From assembly GCF_002014965.1 (NCBI RefSeq), contig NZ_MUXT01000005.1:124001-188000 (forward strand): 64,000 bases of DNA, in the 5' to 3' direction. Of this stretch, positions 10,832 through 18,494 are shown piece by piece; positions within the stretch are counted from its first letter, which is position 1; each line of letters opens with the position of its first letter. The notes below the pieces were generated by a model. That model worked only from the letters and a program-made list of their open reading frames with translations. It made no database searches and was not told where the DNA came from. Both the position numbers and the translations under genes were made by a program. The stretch comes from Moraxella canis. Its GTDB lineage: Bacteria > Pseudomonadota > Gammaproteobacteria > Pseudomonadales > Moraxellaceae.

Positions 10832-12031
10832 TCGCCAAAAATGCTCACATTTGATTACCGTGCCAAGTCTCATGATGGTAAATCGGTCAACGGTCAAATC
10901 AGCGCCCATAATGTCAGCCTAGCCAAGGCGCGTCTGCGCAAACAAGGCTTTTATCACATCCATCTGACTGCCAAGCGGACACGGTGGCACTTTGAGCGCC
11001 CGATTGCCAATAAGCAGATTTTGCTTAGTCTTCGCACTTTGGCGACGCTGTTAAAATCAGGGGTCGTTTTGACCGATGCACTAGATATCGCTGCCAACAC
11101 CACGACGAACCGCCGCCTATCAAACAAACTGATTCAAATTAAGCAGCGCATCGAGCAAGGAGAAAGCTTCGCCCAAGCGATCAGCGCTCATCCAGAATTT
11201 GGCAGCCTCACACTGGCGCTCATCGATGCTGGCGAAAAATCTGGTGCGCTTGATATCATGCTTGAGCGAGCCGCCGAACACGCCGAACACCAAGCACTTC
11301 GCCAATCTCAGCTCAATCAAGCTCTACGCTATCCTGCCGCCATCGCATTGACCGCGATCATCGTCAGCACCGTGATGCTTTTAAAGGTTGTGCCAAGCTT
11401 TGCGGCAAGCTTTGGCAGCATGGGCGATGAGCTGCCGACCGTGACGCTGTGGGTACTGTCGCTGTCGCAGTGGCTGTCAGCGTATTTTTGGCAACTGCTT
11501 TTGGTGCTGACAATGAGCATTGGGCTATTTGTTTATGTTTATAAGACCAGCGCCCGCCTAAGACTTTGGTGTGCCAAAACTGCTTTTGGCTTGCCGATTT
11601 TTGGTAAGCTGATCCAAGCGGTTGGTAGCGCGCGTTTTGCACAGACATTGTCCACCACCTTTGGCTCGGGCGTTCCTTTGGCAGAGAGTATTTTATTGGC
11701 GGGGCGTGCCTGTGATCATGTGCTGTATTTAGATGCGAGCGAAAAGATCGCAAAAGCTGTTAAAACTGGCACGCCTTTGGGGCAAGCCATGTCAGATGCC
11801 AAACTATTTTCACCCATGAGCGTGCAGATGGTGACGGTGAGTGAAGCCTCAGGTCGGCTGTCTGAGATGCTTGATCAAGTTGCCAAGCACCATGACAAAG
11901 AAGTCAAGGATAAAACCGATGCCTTAATTGGCATGATTGAGCCTGCCATCATCCTTATCATGGGCGTGCTAATCGGTGGGCTTGTGCTGGCGATGTATTT
12001 ACCAATATTTAATATGAGCATGGGCGCATGA
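10745..12031 (+). CDS. pilC: Type IV pilus inner-membrane platform protein PilC
   Basis: PilC is the polytopic platform on which PilB assembles the pilus. The 428 residues carry two T2SSF domains (about 105-225 and 305-425), each followed by membrane helices (around 205-225, 250-270 and 400-425). Conserved motifs include FARTLATLL-like LLSLRTLATLLKSGV and GEKSGALDIML in the first repeat and SEASGRLSEML in the second. The start is uncertain: the ATG at 10745 has no good ribosome site, and PilC similarity begins only at residue 33 (MLTFDYRAK, ATG at 10841). The first 32 residues are basic and odd, and overlap DnaA-box sequences. It overlaps pilD by four bases (ATGA). Confidence 0.93.
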   Translation: MKKLNKPLINQGIKNKIISDRPSVDNLSKSPKMLTFDYRAKSHDGKSVNGQISAHNVSLAKARLRKQGFYHIHLTAKRTRWHFERPIANKQILLSLRTLATLLKSGVVLTDALDIAANTTTNRRLSNKLIQIKQRIEQGESFAQAISAHPEFGSLTLALIDAGEKSGALDIMLERAAEHAEHQALRQSQLNQALRYPAAIALTAIIVSTVMLLKVVPSFAASFGSMGDELPTVTLWVLSLSQWLSAYFWQLLLVLTMSIGLFVYVYKTSARLRLWCAKTAFGLPIFGKLIQAVGSARFAQTLSTTFGSGVPLAESILLAGRACDHVLYLDASEKIAKAVKTGTPLGQAMSDAKLFSPMSVQMVTVSEASGRLSEMLDQVAKHHDKEVKDKTDALIGMIEPAIILIMGVLIGGLVLAMYLPIFNMSMGA

Positions 12032-12801
12032 TGGCTTTGATATTGGCATCTTTGCCTGACTGGGCGTGGTATGCCCTAGCCGCACTGCTCGGCGCAGGGG
12101 TGGGCGGATATCTGACACATTTGATGTATGCCCTGCCCCATCGAATGATGCTTGAGTGGCAGGCAGAGACGACGCAGATGATCGATCCTGTCGTTTCAAT
12201 AGACGCTCAAGATAAGCTTTTGACAGGCTTTGGGTCGCCTTATCATCAAAAAGTGGCACCTGCTTATTTATATACCATCATGATCCTGCTCAGCGCCTTG
12301 CTCAGCGTAGGCACACTGGCTATTCAAGGCATATCCATTACTGGTGCTTTGTCGGTGATTTTTGTGTGGTTTGGTCTTGGGCTATCAAGCATCGACTATC
12401 GCGTGCAGCTGCTGCCCGATCGCCTTGTACTGCCGCTTGGCATGATTGGCTTGACGGCAAATGGCTTTGGGGTGTTGACCACGCCTTCGGATGCCATCTT
12501 TGGGGCGGTGGGTGGGTTTTTGGTGCTTTGGCTCATCAATGCCTTGTATCGCTTGGTGCGCCGACAAGATGGCATGGGGCTTGGCGATGCCAAACTCTTG
12601 GCTGCTTGTGGGGCTTGGCTTGGCGCATGGCAGCTGCCTATGATTGTGTTTATTGCCGCAGCGCTGGGCGTGGTGGCAGGCATCATCATTCAACGACATC
12701 AAGGCAAGGCATCTGCTTTTGCTTTTGGACCCTATCTGATAATGGCAGCGTGGTTGGTTTTGCTCTTTGGTGAATACTTAAAGTCTGCTGGGATCGGATA
12801 A
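12028..12801 (+). CDS. pilD: Prepilin peptidase PilD lacking the cysteine motif
   Basis: PilD cleaves the leader of type IV prepilins and, in canonical members, methylates the new N-terminus. This copy has 257 residues with the GxxxGxxL-type N-terminal helix (about 15-40), the first catalytic Asp region (SIDYRVQLLPD, 121-131), and GLGDAK with Asp187. It lacks the two Cys pairs of the zinc-binding cytoplasmic loop: the stretch between LPHRMMLEW (36-44) and the second helix (near 80) is about 35 residues without Cys, and the only Cys in the protein is 194. Peptidase function is expected from the Asp pair; methylation is less certain. It is coupled to pilC by ATGA. Confidence 0.88.
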   Translation: MMALILASLPDWAWYALAALLGAGVGGYLTHLMYALPHRMMLEWQAETTQMIDPVVSIDAQDKLLTGFGSPYHQKVAPAYLYTIMILLSALLSVGTLAIQGISITGALSVIFVWFGLGLSSIDYRVQLLPDRLVLPLGMIGLTANGFGVLTTPSDAIFGAVGGFLVLWLINALYRLVRRQDGMGLGDAKLLAACGAWLGAWQLPMIVFIAAALGVVAGIIIQRHQGKASAFAFGPYLIMAAWLVLLFGEYLKSAGIG

Positions 12802-12935
12802 GGGCTTTGATCAAATCTTTTTCATTGCTTTGGTCAGATATGCTACACTTTTGGTCGCAGGGCTTTTGTTCATTCATATCAAATGATAACGACAGTGAAT
12901 TTAGCATAAATTTAGACATATCATAAGGAGAAAGG

Positions 12936-13571
12936 ATGTTCATCTTGGGTTTAACTGGTGGCATTGGCAGTGGCAAAAGCGCTGTCAGCGACTATCTTGG
13001 CAAGCAAGGCATCACAGTGGTCGATGCCGATATCATCGCTCATCGCTTGACGGCGGACGGTAGCCCGCTTTTGATTAGCCTAAAAGAGGCGCTCGGGGAC
13101 TGGGTGCTTGATGGTCAAGGACGATATGATCGCGCGGCGGTGCGGGCGCGGGTATTTAACGACCCACAGACTTTGGATCGGCTAAATGCCATCATACACC
13201 CTGCCATTCATCAAGCCATCTTAGATGAGCTTAACGGTTCGCAGTCTGCTTATACGATACTTTCGGTGCCGCTGTTGTTTGAGGGGCGACATAAATCGCC
13301 TAATCTTTTGTCGCTTTGTGATCATGTGCTCGTCGTGGATACCAGCGCTGAAACTCAAAGGCAGCGTGCCGCCAAGCGCGATGGTCATGATCCTGCTCAG
13401 ATCCAAGCCATCATCGATAAGCAAATCAGCCGAGCGCAGCGACTGGCGTTGGCTCAAGACATCGGTGCAGATATCTTAGTCAATGATAAAACGCTGGACG
13501 ACTTACACCAAGCTCTTGATACGCTTCACCAAAACTATCTGGCGATGGCAGCACAGCATGGATCAAAATGA
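12936..13571 (+). CDS. coaE: Dephospho-CoA kinase
   Basis: CoaE phosphorylates the 3'-hydroxyl of dephospho-CoA with ATP, the last step of coenzyme A synthesis. The 211-residue protein begins with a P-loop (GLTGGIGSGKS) followed by VVDADIIAHRL, where the DAD motif contacts substrate; VPLLFEG and the QxxRAxxRD segment (QRQRAAKRDGHD) are the family's CoA and lid regions. AAGGAG precedes the ATG. Following pilD is its usual place in gammaproteobacteria; the 134-base gap after pilD leaves room for its own promoter. Its stop overlaps the frameshift-restored end of the converging DUF924 gene. Confidence 0.95.
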   Translation: MFILGLTGGIGSGKSAVSDYLGKQGITVVDADIIAHRLTADGSPLLISLKEALGDWVLDGQGRYDRAAVRARVFNDPQTLDRLNAIIHPAIHQAILDELNGSQSAYTILSVPLLFEGRHKSPNLLSLCDHVLVVDTSAETQRQRAAKRDGHDPAQIQAIIDKQISRAQRLALAQDIGADILVNDKTLDDLHQALDTLHQNYLAMAAQHGSK

Positions 13572-13585
13572 CGTATTCGGCTTTT

Positions 13586-14110
13586 TTAAGAACGCCTGCT
13601 CTTGTGTGCGGTAGAGGGTCGCCCAAGTATCGCATTGCGATGGCGATAGCGCCCAAATTCATCAATGATCAGCTTATGCTGACGCTCATAGTCTACTGTT
13701 GTCGCATCGGTGAATTGCTCAAACAGCGTCATGGCTTTTTCGTGAATCTGCTTAGACTCTGAATGCATATACGGCATGAGCATAAACCTGCGCTGATCTG
13801 GGTTTAAAGACTCAAACTCAGGTAATGCGATCGCTTCTTGTGCCAGTACCAGTGCCATACCATCGGTCTCAAAGGCTTGGGGTGTGTCTCGATGGATATT
13901 GCGTGAAAACTGATCAAGCACAATGATCTCAGCCAGCCGACCCAACATCTCACTGCGCCAATCCGCGCATTCGCCCGCTGCCGCCGACTCTAGCACTTCA
14001 TCAAACTGATCACGAATCTTTTGATCAAATTCAGCAGATTTGGCGAACCACAGCGGCTGAGCGTCTTTTGAAAACCAAAATTCCAATACCGATTGTGCCA
14101 AAGGATGCAT
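13586..14110 (-). CDS. DUF924 family protein, probably frameshifted at the C-terminus
   Basis: A DUF924 protein (all-helical, TPR-like; function unknown). The family signature is clear: VLEFWF near the start, WF, then GRLAEIIVLDQFSRNIHRDTPQAF, LMPYMHSE and YRHRNAILGR near the end. The reading frame finishes LGRPSTAHKSRRS and stops at 13586. The family normally continues with a Thr-Glu-Glu-x-x-Phe-Leu-like tail. A neighbouring frame of the same DNA reads TQEQAFLKKPNTSF and stops at 13563. A net two-base gain just after the Pro-Ser-Thr codons would explain this, by mutation or sequencing error. Most of the protein is intact, so it may still work. Confidence 0.8.
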   Translation of the reverse strand: MHPLAQSVLEFWFSKDAQPLWFAKSAEFDQKIRDQFDEVLESAAAGECADWRSEMLGRLAEIIVLDQFSRNIHRDTPQAFETDGMALVLAQEAIALPEFESLNPDQRRFMLMPYMHSESKQIHEKAMTLFEQFTDATTVDYERQHKLIIDEFGRYRHRNAILGRPSTAHKSRRS

Positions 14111-14176
14111 TATCTTCTCCTTAATAGTACAGTATGGCTGATCTAATAGGCGTTACACTAAAAGCCTATATAAAAT

Positions 14177-14205
14177 AAAAAGATGATCATAACGACCATC
14201 TTTTT
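14177..14205 (-). terminator. Terminator of the GST-DUF2789 unit
   Basis: A nine-base stem, AAAAAGATG with CATCTTTTT, spans an eleven-base loop, with T-rich sequence after it on the minus strand. It lies about 35 bases past the DUF2789 stop. Confidence 0.65.
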
Positions 14206-14239
14206 ATGGTGAAGAGTCTTGGCAATGACGATGAAGTCA

Positions 14240-14482
14240 TTAATTCCCATGAATGCGTGCGTTCAGCTCTTCTACAGCCATCACAAATACCGCATCCATT
14301 TTCCACGCTTCAGAAATAAAATTGCGCTGCGACTCATTAAAAAATGGCGCTTCATTCAACGGCACATCTTCTGGCAGCTGATTATCTGCGATAAACTGCT
14401 CAATGGCTTCATCGCTACTATCCAAGCCCAGCTGCTCAAACAGCTCATTGATGGTGTGGTGATCGCCGGTATTTAATAACAT
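14240..14482 (-). CDS. DUF2789 family small protein
   Basis: An 80-residue acidic, helical protein of the DUF2789 family, whose function is not known. The family pattern is visible: an N-terminal HTINELFEQLGL, then SSDEAIEQFI, the central PLNEAPFFNESQRNFI, and a C-terminal VEELNARI. CTCC-complement ribosome site (GGAG) precedes the ATG. It lies 30 bases after the GST gene and is likely cotranscribed with it, followed by a terminator. Despite its small size it is a real gene. Confidence 0.8.
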   Translation of the reverse strand: MLLNTGDHHTINELFEQLGLDSSDEAIEQFIADNQLPEDVPLNEAPFFNESQRNFISEAWKMDAVFVMAVEELNARIHGN

Positions 14483-14512
14483 ATTTTCTCCTTGGGTTGA
14501 TTTTAAGCCGTC

Positions 14513-15115
14513 TTAGGCGTTTTTAAGCACATATTGCGTCGCTTCGTCGGCATTCATGGCGTGCATAAAGCGAGCGATGTTTGGATATGCTTCCCAAGAT
14601 TTTTCTAAGTTTCTTGACCAGCGCACCATCACAAATGCCAAAGCATCGGCGACCGTTTTTTTATCTTGAAATACATGCGTGCCATCACCGATGAGCTTAT
14701 CTAAATGAGTCATCGCACGGTCAATGCGCGCATACGACGCTTCTTTTGCCTTAGCGATGTCAGCATCACTTTCGCCTGTGGTATAACGCTGTGGACCAAA
14801 ATATGGCCAAAATGCAGGGTGCAAATCAGAGCTTAAAAAGCTCATCACTTCATCAAATTCAAATTTATCCAAAGGATCAGCGCCTGCGCCCAAGTCTGCC
14901 TGCGGATAAGTATCCACGATATATTGCAAAATCGCACCTGCTTGCCCAAAAATGCGTCCATCAATATCCACCGCTGGCACTTGCGCCAAAGGATTGATTT
15001 TGGTGTATTCATCAGAATGCGGATCGACCTTTTGGACGGTGTAGTCAGCACCCGCCCACTCAAGCGCAATCCAGCAAGCCATCGCACAGGTACCTGGGGC
15101 ATAATACAGTTTCAT
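14513..15115 (-). CDS. Glutathione S-transferase family protein
   Basis: A 200-residue cytosolic GST-like protein. Residues 1-78 form the thioredoxin-like glutathione-binding domain, starting MKLYYAPGTCAMA, with the cis-Pro motif AQVPAVDIDG and the GQAGAILQYI segment (normally E/D-S-x-A-I) in which the usual acidic-Ser pair is replaced by Gln-Ala. Residues about 85-200 are the helical domain. The Cys at position 10 after PGT resembles beta-class GSTs. Substrate is unknown. AGGAAG lies before the ATG. It appears to lead a two-gene unit with DUF2789. Confidence 0.85.
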   Translation of the reverse strand: MKLYYAPGTCAMACWIALEWAGADYTVQKVDPHSDEYTKINPLAQVPAVDIDGRIFGQAGAILQYIVDTYPQADLGAGADPLDKFEFDEVMSFLSSDLHPAFWPYFGPQRYTTGESDADIAKAKEASYARIDRAMTHLDKLIGDGTHVFQDKKTVADALAFVMVRWSRNLEKSWEAYPNIARFMHAMNADEATQYVLKNA

Positions 15116-15406
15116 GTTTCTTCCTTTGTGTTGTTGAAATCAATTTGTCAGTTAGATGGTTTCATTGTAACAAGATTTAACGGTCGGTGGCAGGGTTTAT
15201 TGTGTATTTTTATCAATAAATGTTGGCAAATGTTACCAAAAAATTAAGCAGTGTTTGGATAAATTTTAATCAGGCATTCGTTGGTCATTTTCGTAAAACA
15301 GCACAAAACTCGATCAGATAGTAATTTTGAATAAAAAGTTTTCATTATTTGGCTCAATGTATGCTAAACTCAAAATAACTCGGTCAGTACGGACAAGGAT
15401 GATAAG

Positions 15407-17545
15407 ATGACACCCAGTTTTGATGAATTACTCAACCCAGATGGTAGCTACAGAGCAGGTGCCCAAGGGCTTGGTGAATGGCTGTCTGCCACCAATAATG
15501 ACACACTAAACGGGCTCAATGAGCAAGCGGCAAATATTTTTTATCGTAAGGGCGTGACTTTCACGGTCTATAGCGATGCCAATAACATCGAGCGGATGAT
15601 TCCTTTTGATATCATCCCGCGCATCATCGAGCTGTCTGAATGGCAGACCATTGAGGCAGGCTGTCAGCAGCGTATTCGTGCGCTCAATCATTTTTTGGAT
15701 GACATTTATCATCACCAACAAATCATCAAAGATGGCATCGTGCCCGCCCAGTATGTCTATGCCAGCGGCTGCTATGAGCCTTGGATGATGAATATTTCGC
15801 TTGCCAAGCCCATCTACTCTCATGTCAGTGGCATTGACTTGATCCGTGATGAGCAGGGTCAATATCGCGTTTTGGAGGATAATTTGCGCACGCCTTCGGG
15901 AGTGTCTTATATGCTTGAAAGCCGCGGCATCTCTGAAAGCCTGATGGGTGAGATTTATCATAGTATGGCGATCCAGCCAATCTCTGACTATCCGCAGCGC
16001 CTAAAAGCGTGCCTGACCAGCGCCACCGACAAATATGATCCGCAAATCGTTGTGCTGACGCCCGGTCGATTTAATTCCGCCTACTATGAGCATGCTTTTT
16101 TGGCGCGTGAGATGAATGTGCCATTGGTGCATGGCTATGATTTGATCGTTGAAGACAATAAAGTCTATATCCAAGGCGTGCGCGGTAAGGTGCAGGTCGA
16201 TGTGATTTATCGGCGTATTGACGATCCTTTTTTGGATCCCTTGGCGTTTCGCTCAGATTCCATCTTAGGCGTGTCAGGGCTGATGAGCGCGTATCGCTCC
16301 GGCAATGTCGTCATCACCAATGCCCCCGGTACAGGCGTGGCAGATGATAAAAGCATGTATCCGTTCGTGCCTGCGATGATTGAGTATTATTTGAACGAAA
16401 AACCCATTTTGCCCAATGTTGAGACTTATCAATGTCGCAATCCTGATGAGCTGGGTTTTGTGTTGGATAATTTGGCTGATCTGGTGGTCAAAGAAACCCA
16501 AGGCTCGGGCGGCTATGGCATGCTGATCGGACCTGCCGCCACCAAAAAAGAAATCGATGCCTACCGAAAGCGTCTGCTTGACAATCCAGAAGGCTTCATC
16601 GCTCAGCCGACGCTGGCGCTGTCCACTTGTCCTACCGTCACAGAAGACGGCATCGAGCCGCGTCATATTGATTTGCGTCCATTTATTTTATCGCATGGCG
16701 ATGGCAGCGTCGATATCACACCAGGCGGCTTGACTCGTGTGGCGATGATCAAAGGATCTCTGGTGGTCAACTCCTCCCAAGGCGGCGGTATCAAAGACAC
16801 TTGGGTGGTGGATACCAAGGCATTGCCAAGCAGACAAAATCGTGCAGATGCGCACCTGACTTTAACGCGCGTCAGCCAAGCCATCTTGGATGAAACCTAT
16901 CACAAAAAATCACTGATCTTACTGCTATCAACTGCCAGCTGCTTGGTGTGGCTTGGTCGCTATACTGAGCGGCTACGGCATTATGACAACTTGATCAATC
17001 GCCTCAAAAATAACGAGCTGACCTTGGCTGAGATTGAGCATATTAACACCCATCTTGGATTTGGGCTGGAGCACACTGGTCATCTACAAGACAGTGCCGA
17101 GCAGCTGTATCGCTGCCTACTGGCACACAAAATACCCGAAACTACCCAGGCCATCGACCAAAATGTCCAAGAAGTCACAGGCGTCATCGGCAAAGACAGC
17201 GCCGAGCTGTATCAATTCATCAAGCGACTGGCAAACGCCACCAAGTACCGTGCTGCCACCTTGCAACTGTATGCGTGCAACCAGTCCATGAGACAAGAAG
17301 ACGCGACCGTTGTGCTGTTTTGGCGGTTGGGTCGCTGTTATGAGATTTTGGAGCGCCATATTTTACTCCAAGAAGATTGGCAAGACGCCTCCAACAACTT
17401 CCGCGAGCTGGTGAGTGCGCTGCCTGAAAACACGCGCTGGCGTGAGCTTGAGCGCTTGGCAAATCAGCTTGCCAAATCCCAAAAAGTGGTGAACTTTTGG
17501 CAAATGCGGGATGAATTTGCCGCCATTTTAGCACAAGGGGTTTAA
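15407..17545 (+). CDS. Fused circularly permuted ATP-grasp / alpha-E protein
   Basis: This 712-residue protein joins two domains usually encoded separately. Residues 1 to about 475 match the circularly permuted ATP-grasp family (COG2308-type), with VLEDNLRTPSGVSYMLE (155-171), PGTGVADDK (307-315) and SSQGGGIKDTW (456-466), its nucleotide/metal motifs. From about 505 the segment LLSTASCLVWLGRYTERLRHYD matches the start of the alpha-E domain, which then runs only to 712, so about 210 residues rather than about 310. ATP-grasp proteins ligate an acid to an amine, so a peptide-bond-forming role is predicted. AAGGA precedes the ATG. Three bases separate it from the transglutaminase-like gene. Confidence 0.9.
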   Translation: MTPSFDELLNPDGSYRAGAQGLGEWLSATNNDTLNGLNEQAANIFYRKGVTFTVYSDANNIERMIPFDIIPRIIELSEWQTIEAGCQQRIRALNHFLDDIYHHQQIIKDGIVPAQYVYASGCYEPWMMNISLAKPIYSHVSGIDLIRDEQGQYRVLEDNLRTPSGVSYMLESRGISESLMGEIYHSMAIQPISDYPQRLKACLTSATDKYDPQIVVLTPGRFNSAYYEHAFLAREMNVPLVHGYDLIVEDNKVYIQGVRGKVQVDVIYRRIDDPFLDPLAFRSDSILGVSGLMSAYRSGNVVITNAPGTGVADDKSMYPFVPAMIEYYLNEKPILPNVETYQCRNPDELGFVLDNLADLVVKETQGSGGYGMLIGPAATKKEIDAYRKRLLDNPEGFIAQPTLALSTCPTVTEDGIEPRHIDLRPFILSHGDGSVDITPGGLTRVAMIKGSLVVNSSQGGGIKDTWVVDTKALPSRQNRADAHLTLTRVSQAILDETYHKKSLILLLSTASCLVWLGRYTERLRHYDNLINRLKNNELTLAEIEHINTHLGFGLEHTGHLQDSAEQLYRCLLAHKIPETTQAIDQNVQEVTGVIGKDSAELYQFIKRLANATKYRAATLQLYACNQSMRQEDATVVLFWRLGRCYEILERHILLQEDWQDASNNFRELVSALPENTRWRELERLANQLAKSQKVVNFWQMRDEFAAILAQGV

Positions 17546-17548
17546 GCC

Positions 17549-18379
17549 ATGAGATTACAAATTACCCATCAGACCAATTATTTTTATCATGATTTGGCAC
17601 AGCGCAGCGTGCAATACATCCGCATGACACCGCTGTCATTGGCTCACCAAACCATCGAATATTGGCAAGTGATGCTGCCTAAGGTCGCCAAATCGCAAGT
17701 AGACGGCTTTGGCAATCAGTGGCTGGTGCTAAGCCGCAGCGAGCCGCACGATAACCTACAGATGCAAGCCTCAGGCGTGGTGAACATCAATCCTGACACC
17801 CCTTATTTGGCTGATGACCCAAAAGTGCCGTATCTGCTATATACCGTACCGACACCTTTGACGGCATGCAGCGCTGCCATGCGTCAGTTTTATGAAAATC
17901 ATCTGACAGACTATCATCACTCAGATAGCAGCACAAAACGCGCCTTACTTGAGCAGTTTGCAGCGGCGCTACTGAATCATGTGCCCTATTACCAAAATGT
18001 CACTCATGTCGGCACCACCGCCCCCGAAGCCTTTGAGCTTGCCCAAGGTGTGTGCCAAGATCATAGCCATATTTTTATCGCCTGCTTGCGTGATTTGCAG
18101 ATTCCTGCACGCTATATTTCAGGCTATCTGTATGAGCCGATGGGACAGCACATGGCAAGTCATGCTTGGGCTGAGGCTTGGATTGATGGGCATTGGTACA
18201 CTTTTGATGTGTCAAATCAGCATTTTACACCGCAGGCGCATGTCTATGTCGCCATCGGGCGTGATTATTTAGATGCCGCGCCCGTGCGAGGTGTGCGCTT
18301 GGGCGGCGGCTATGAAAATTTGCACAGCCAAGTGTGGATTCATCAATTAAACGATGAAGCCGCCCAAAGCCAACCTTAG
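17549..18379 (+). CDS. Transglutaminase-like protein of the Anbu locus
   Basis: A 276-residue papain-fold protein of the COG1305 type. An N-terminal bacterial transglutaminase beta domain (about 1-90, MRLQITHQTNYFY) is followed by the catalytic core with nucleophile Cys169 in GVCQDHSHIF, His205 in SHAWAEAW and Asp220 in TFDVSN: a complete triad. Members may act as peptidases or amide transferases; the actual reaction is unknown. It has no signal peptide and should be cytoplasmic. It follows the ATP-grasp/alpha-E gene by three bases and precedes anbu by 115 bases, the known conserved neighbourhood. Confidence 0.88.
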   Translation: MRLQITHQTNYFYHDLAQRSVQYIRMTPLSLAHQTIEYWQVMLPKVAKSQVDGFGNQWLVLSRSEPHDNLQMQASGVVNINPDTPYLADDPKVPYLLYTVPTPLTACSAAMRQFYENHLTDYHHSDSSTKRALLEQFAAALLNHVPYYQNVTHVGTTAPEAFELAQGVCQDHSHIFIACLRDLQIPARYISGYLYEPMGQHMASHAWAEAWIDGHWYTFDVSNQHFTPQAHVYVAIGRDYLDAAPVRGVRLGGGYENLHSQVWIHQLNDEAAQSQP

Positions 18380-18403
18380 CTACCAAGCGATCTATAAAAA
18401 TGA

Positions 18404-18433
18404 TTCACAAATACCCTTTGACAGGCGTATAAT
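18404..18433 (+). promoter_or_regulatory. Candidate promoter for anbu
   Basis: TTCACA (18404-18409) and a perfect TATAAT (18428-18433) are 18 bases apart in the 115-base gap before anbu. A hairpin (AGCACTGCC with GGCGGTGCT, 18436-18462 region) follows in the leader. Sigma-70 use is inferred. Confidence 0.45.
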
Positions 18434-18494
18434 AGCACTGCCATCAGCGCGGCGGTGCTTGGTTGGCTTAGATTTTTGTATTTGGAAAATTTGT

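Noticed and set aside
12366..12773. Open frame of 135 codons within pilD in another frame
   Set aside because: It lies wholly inside pilD, whose protein has clear family motifs; the alternative product is Trp/Cys/His-rich and unlike any protein.
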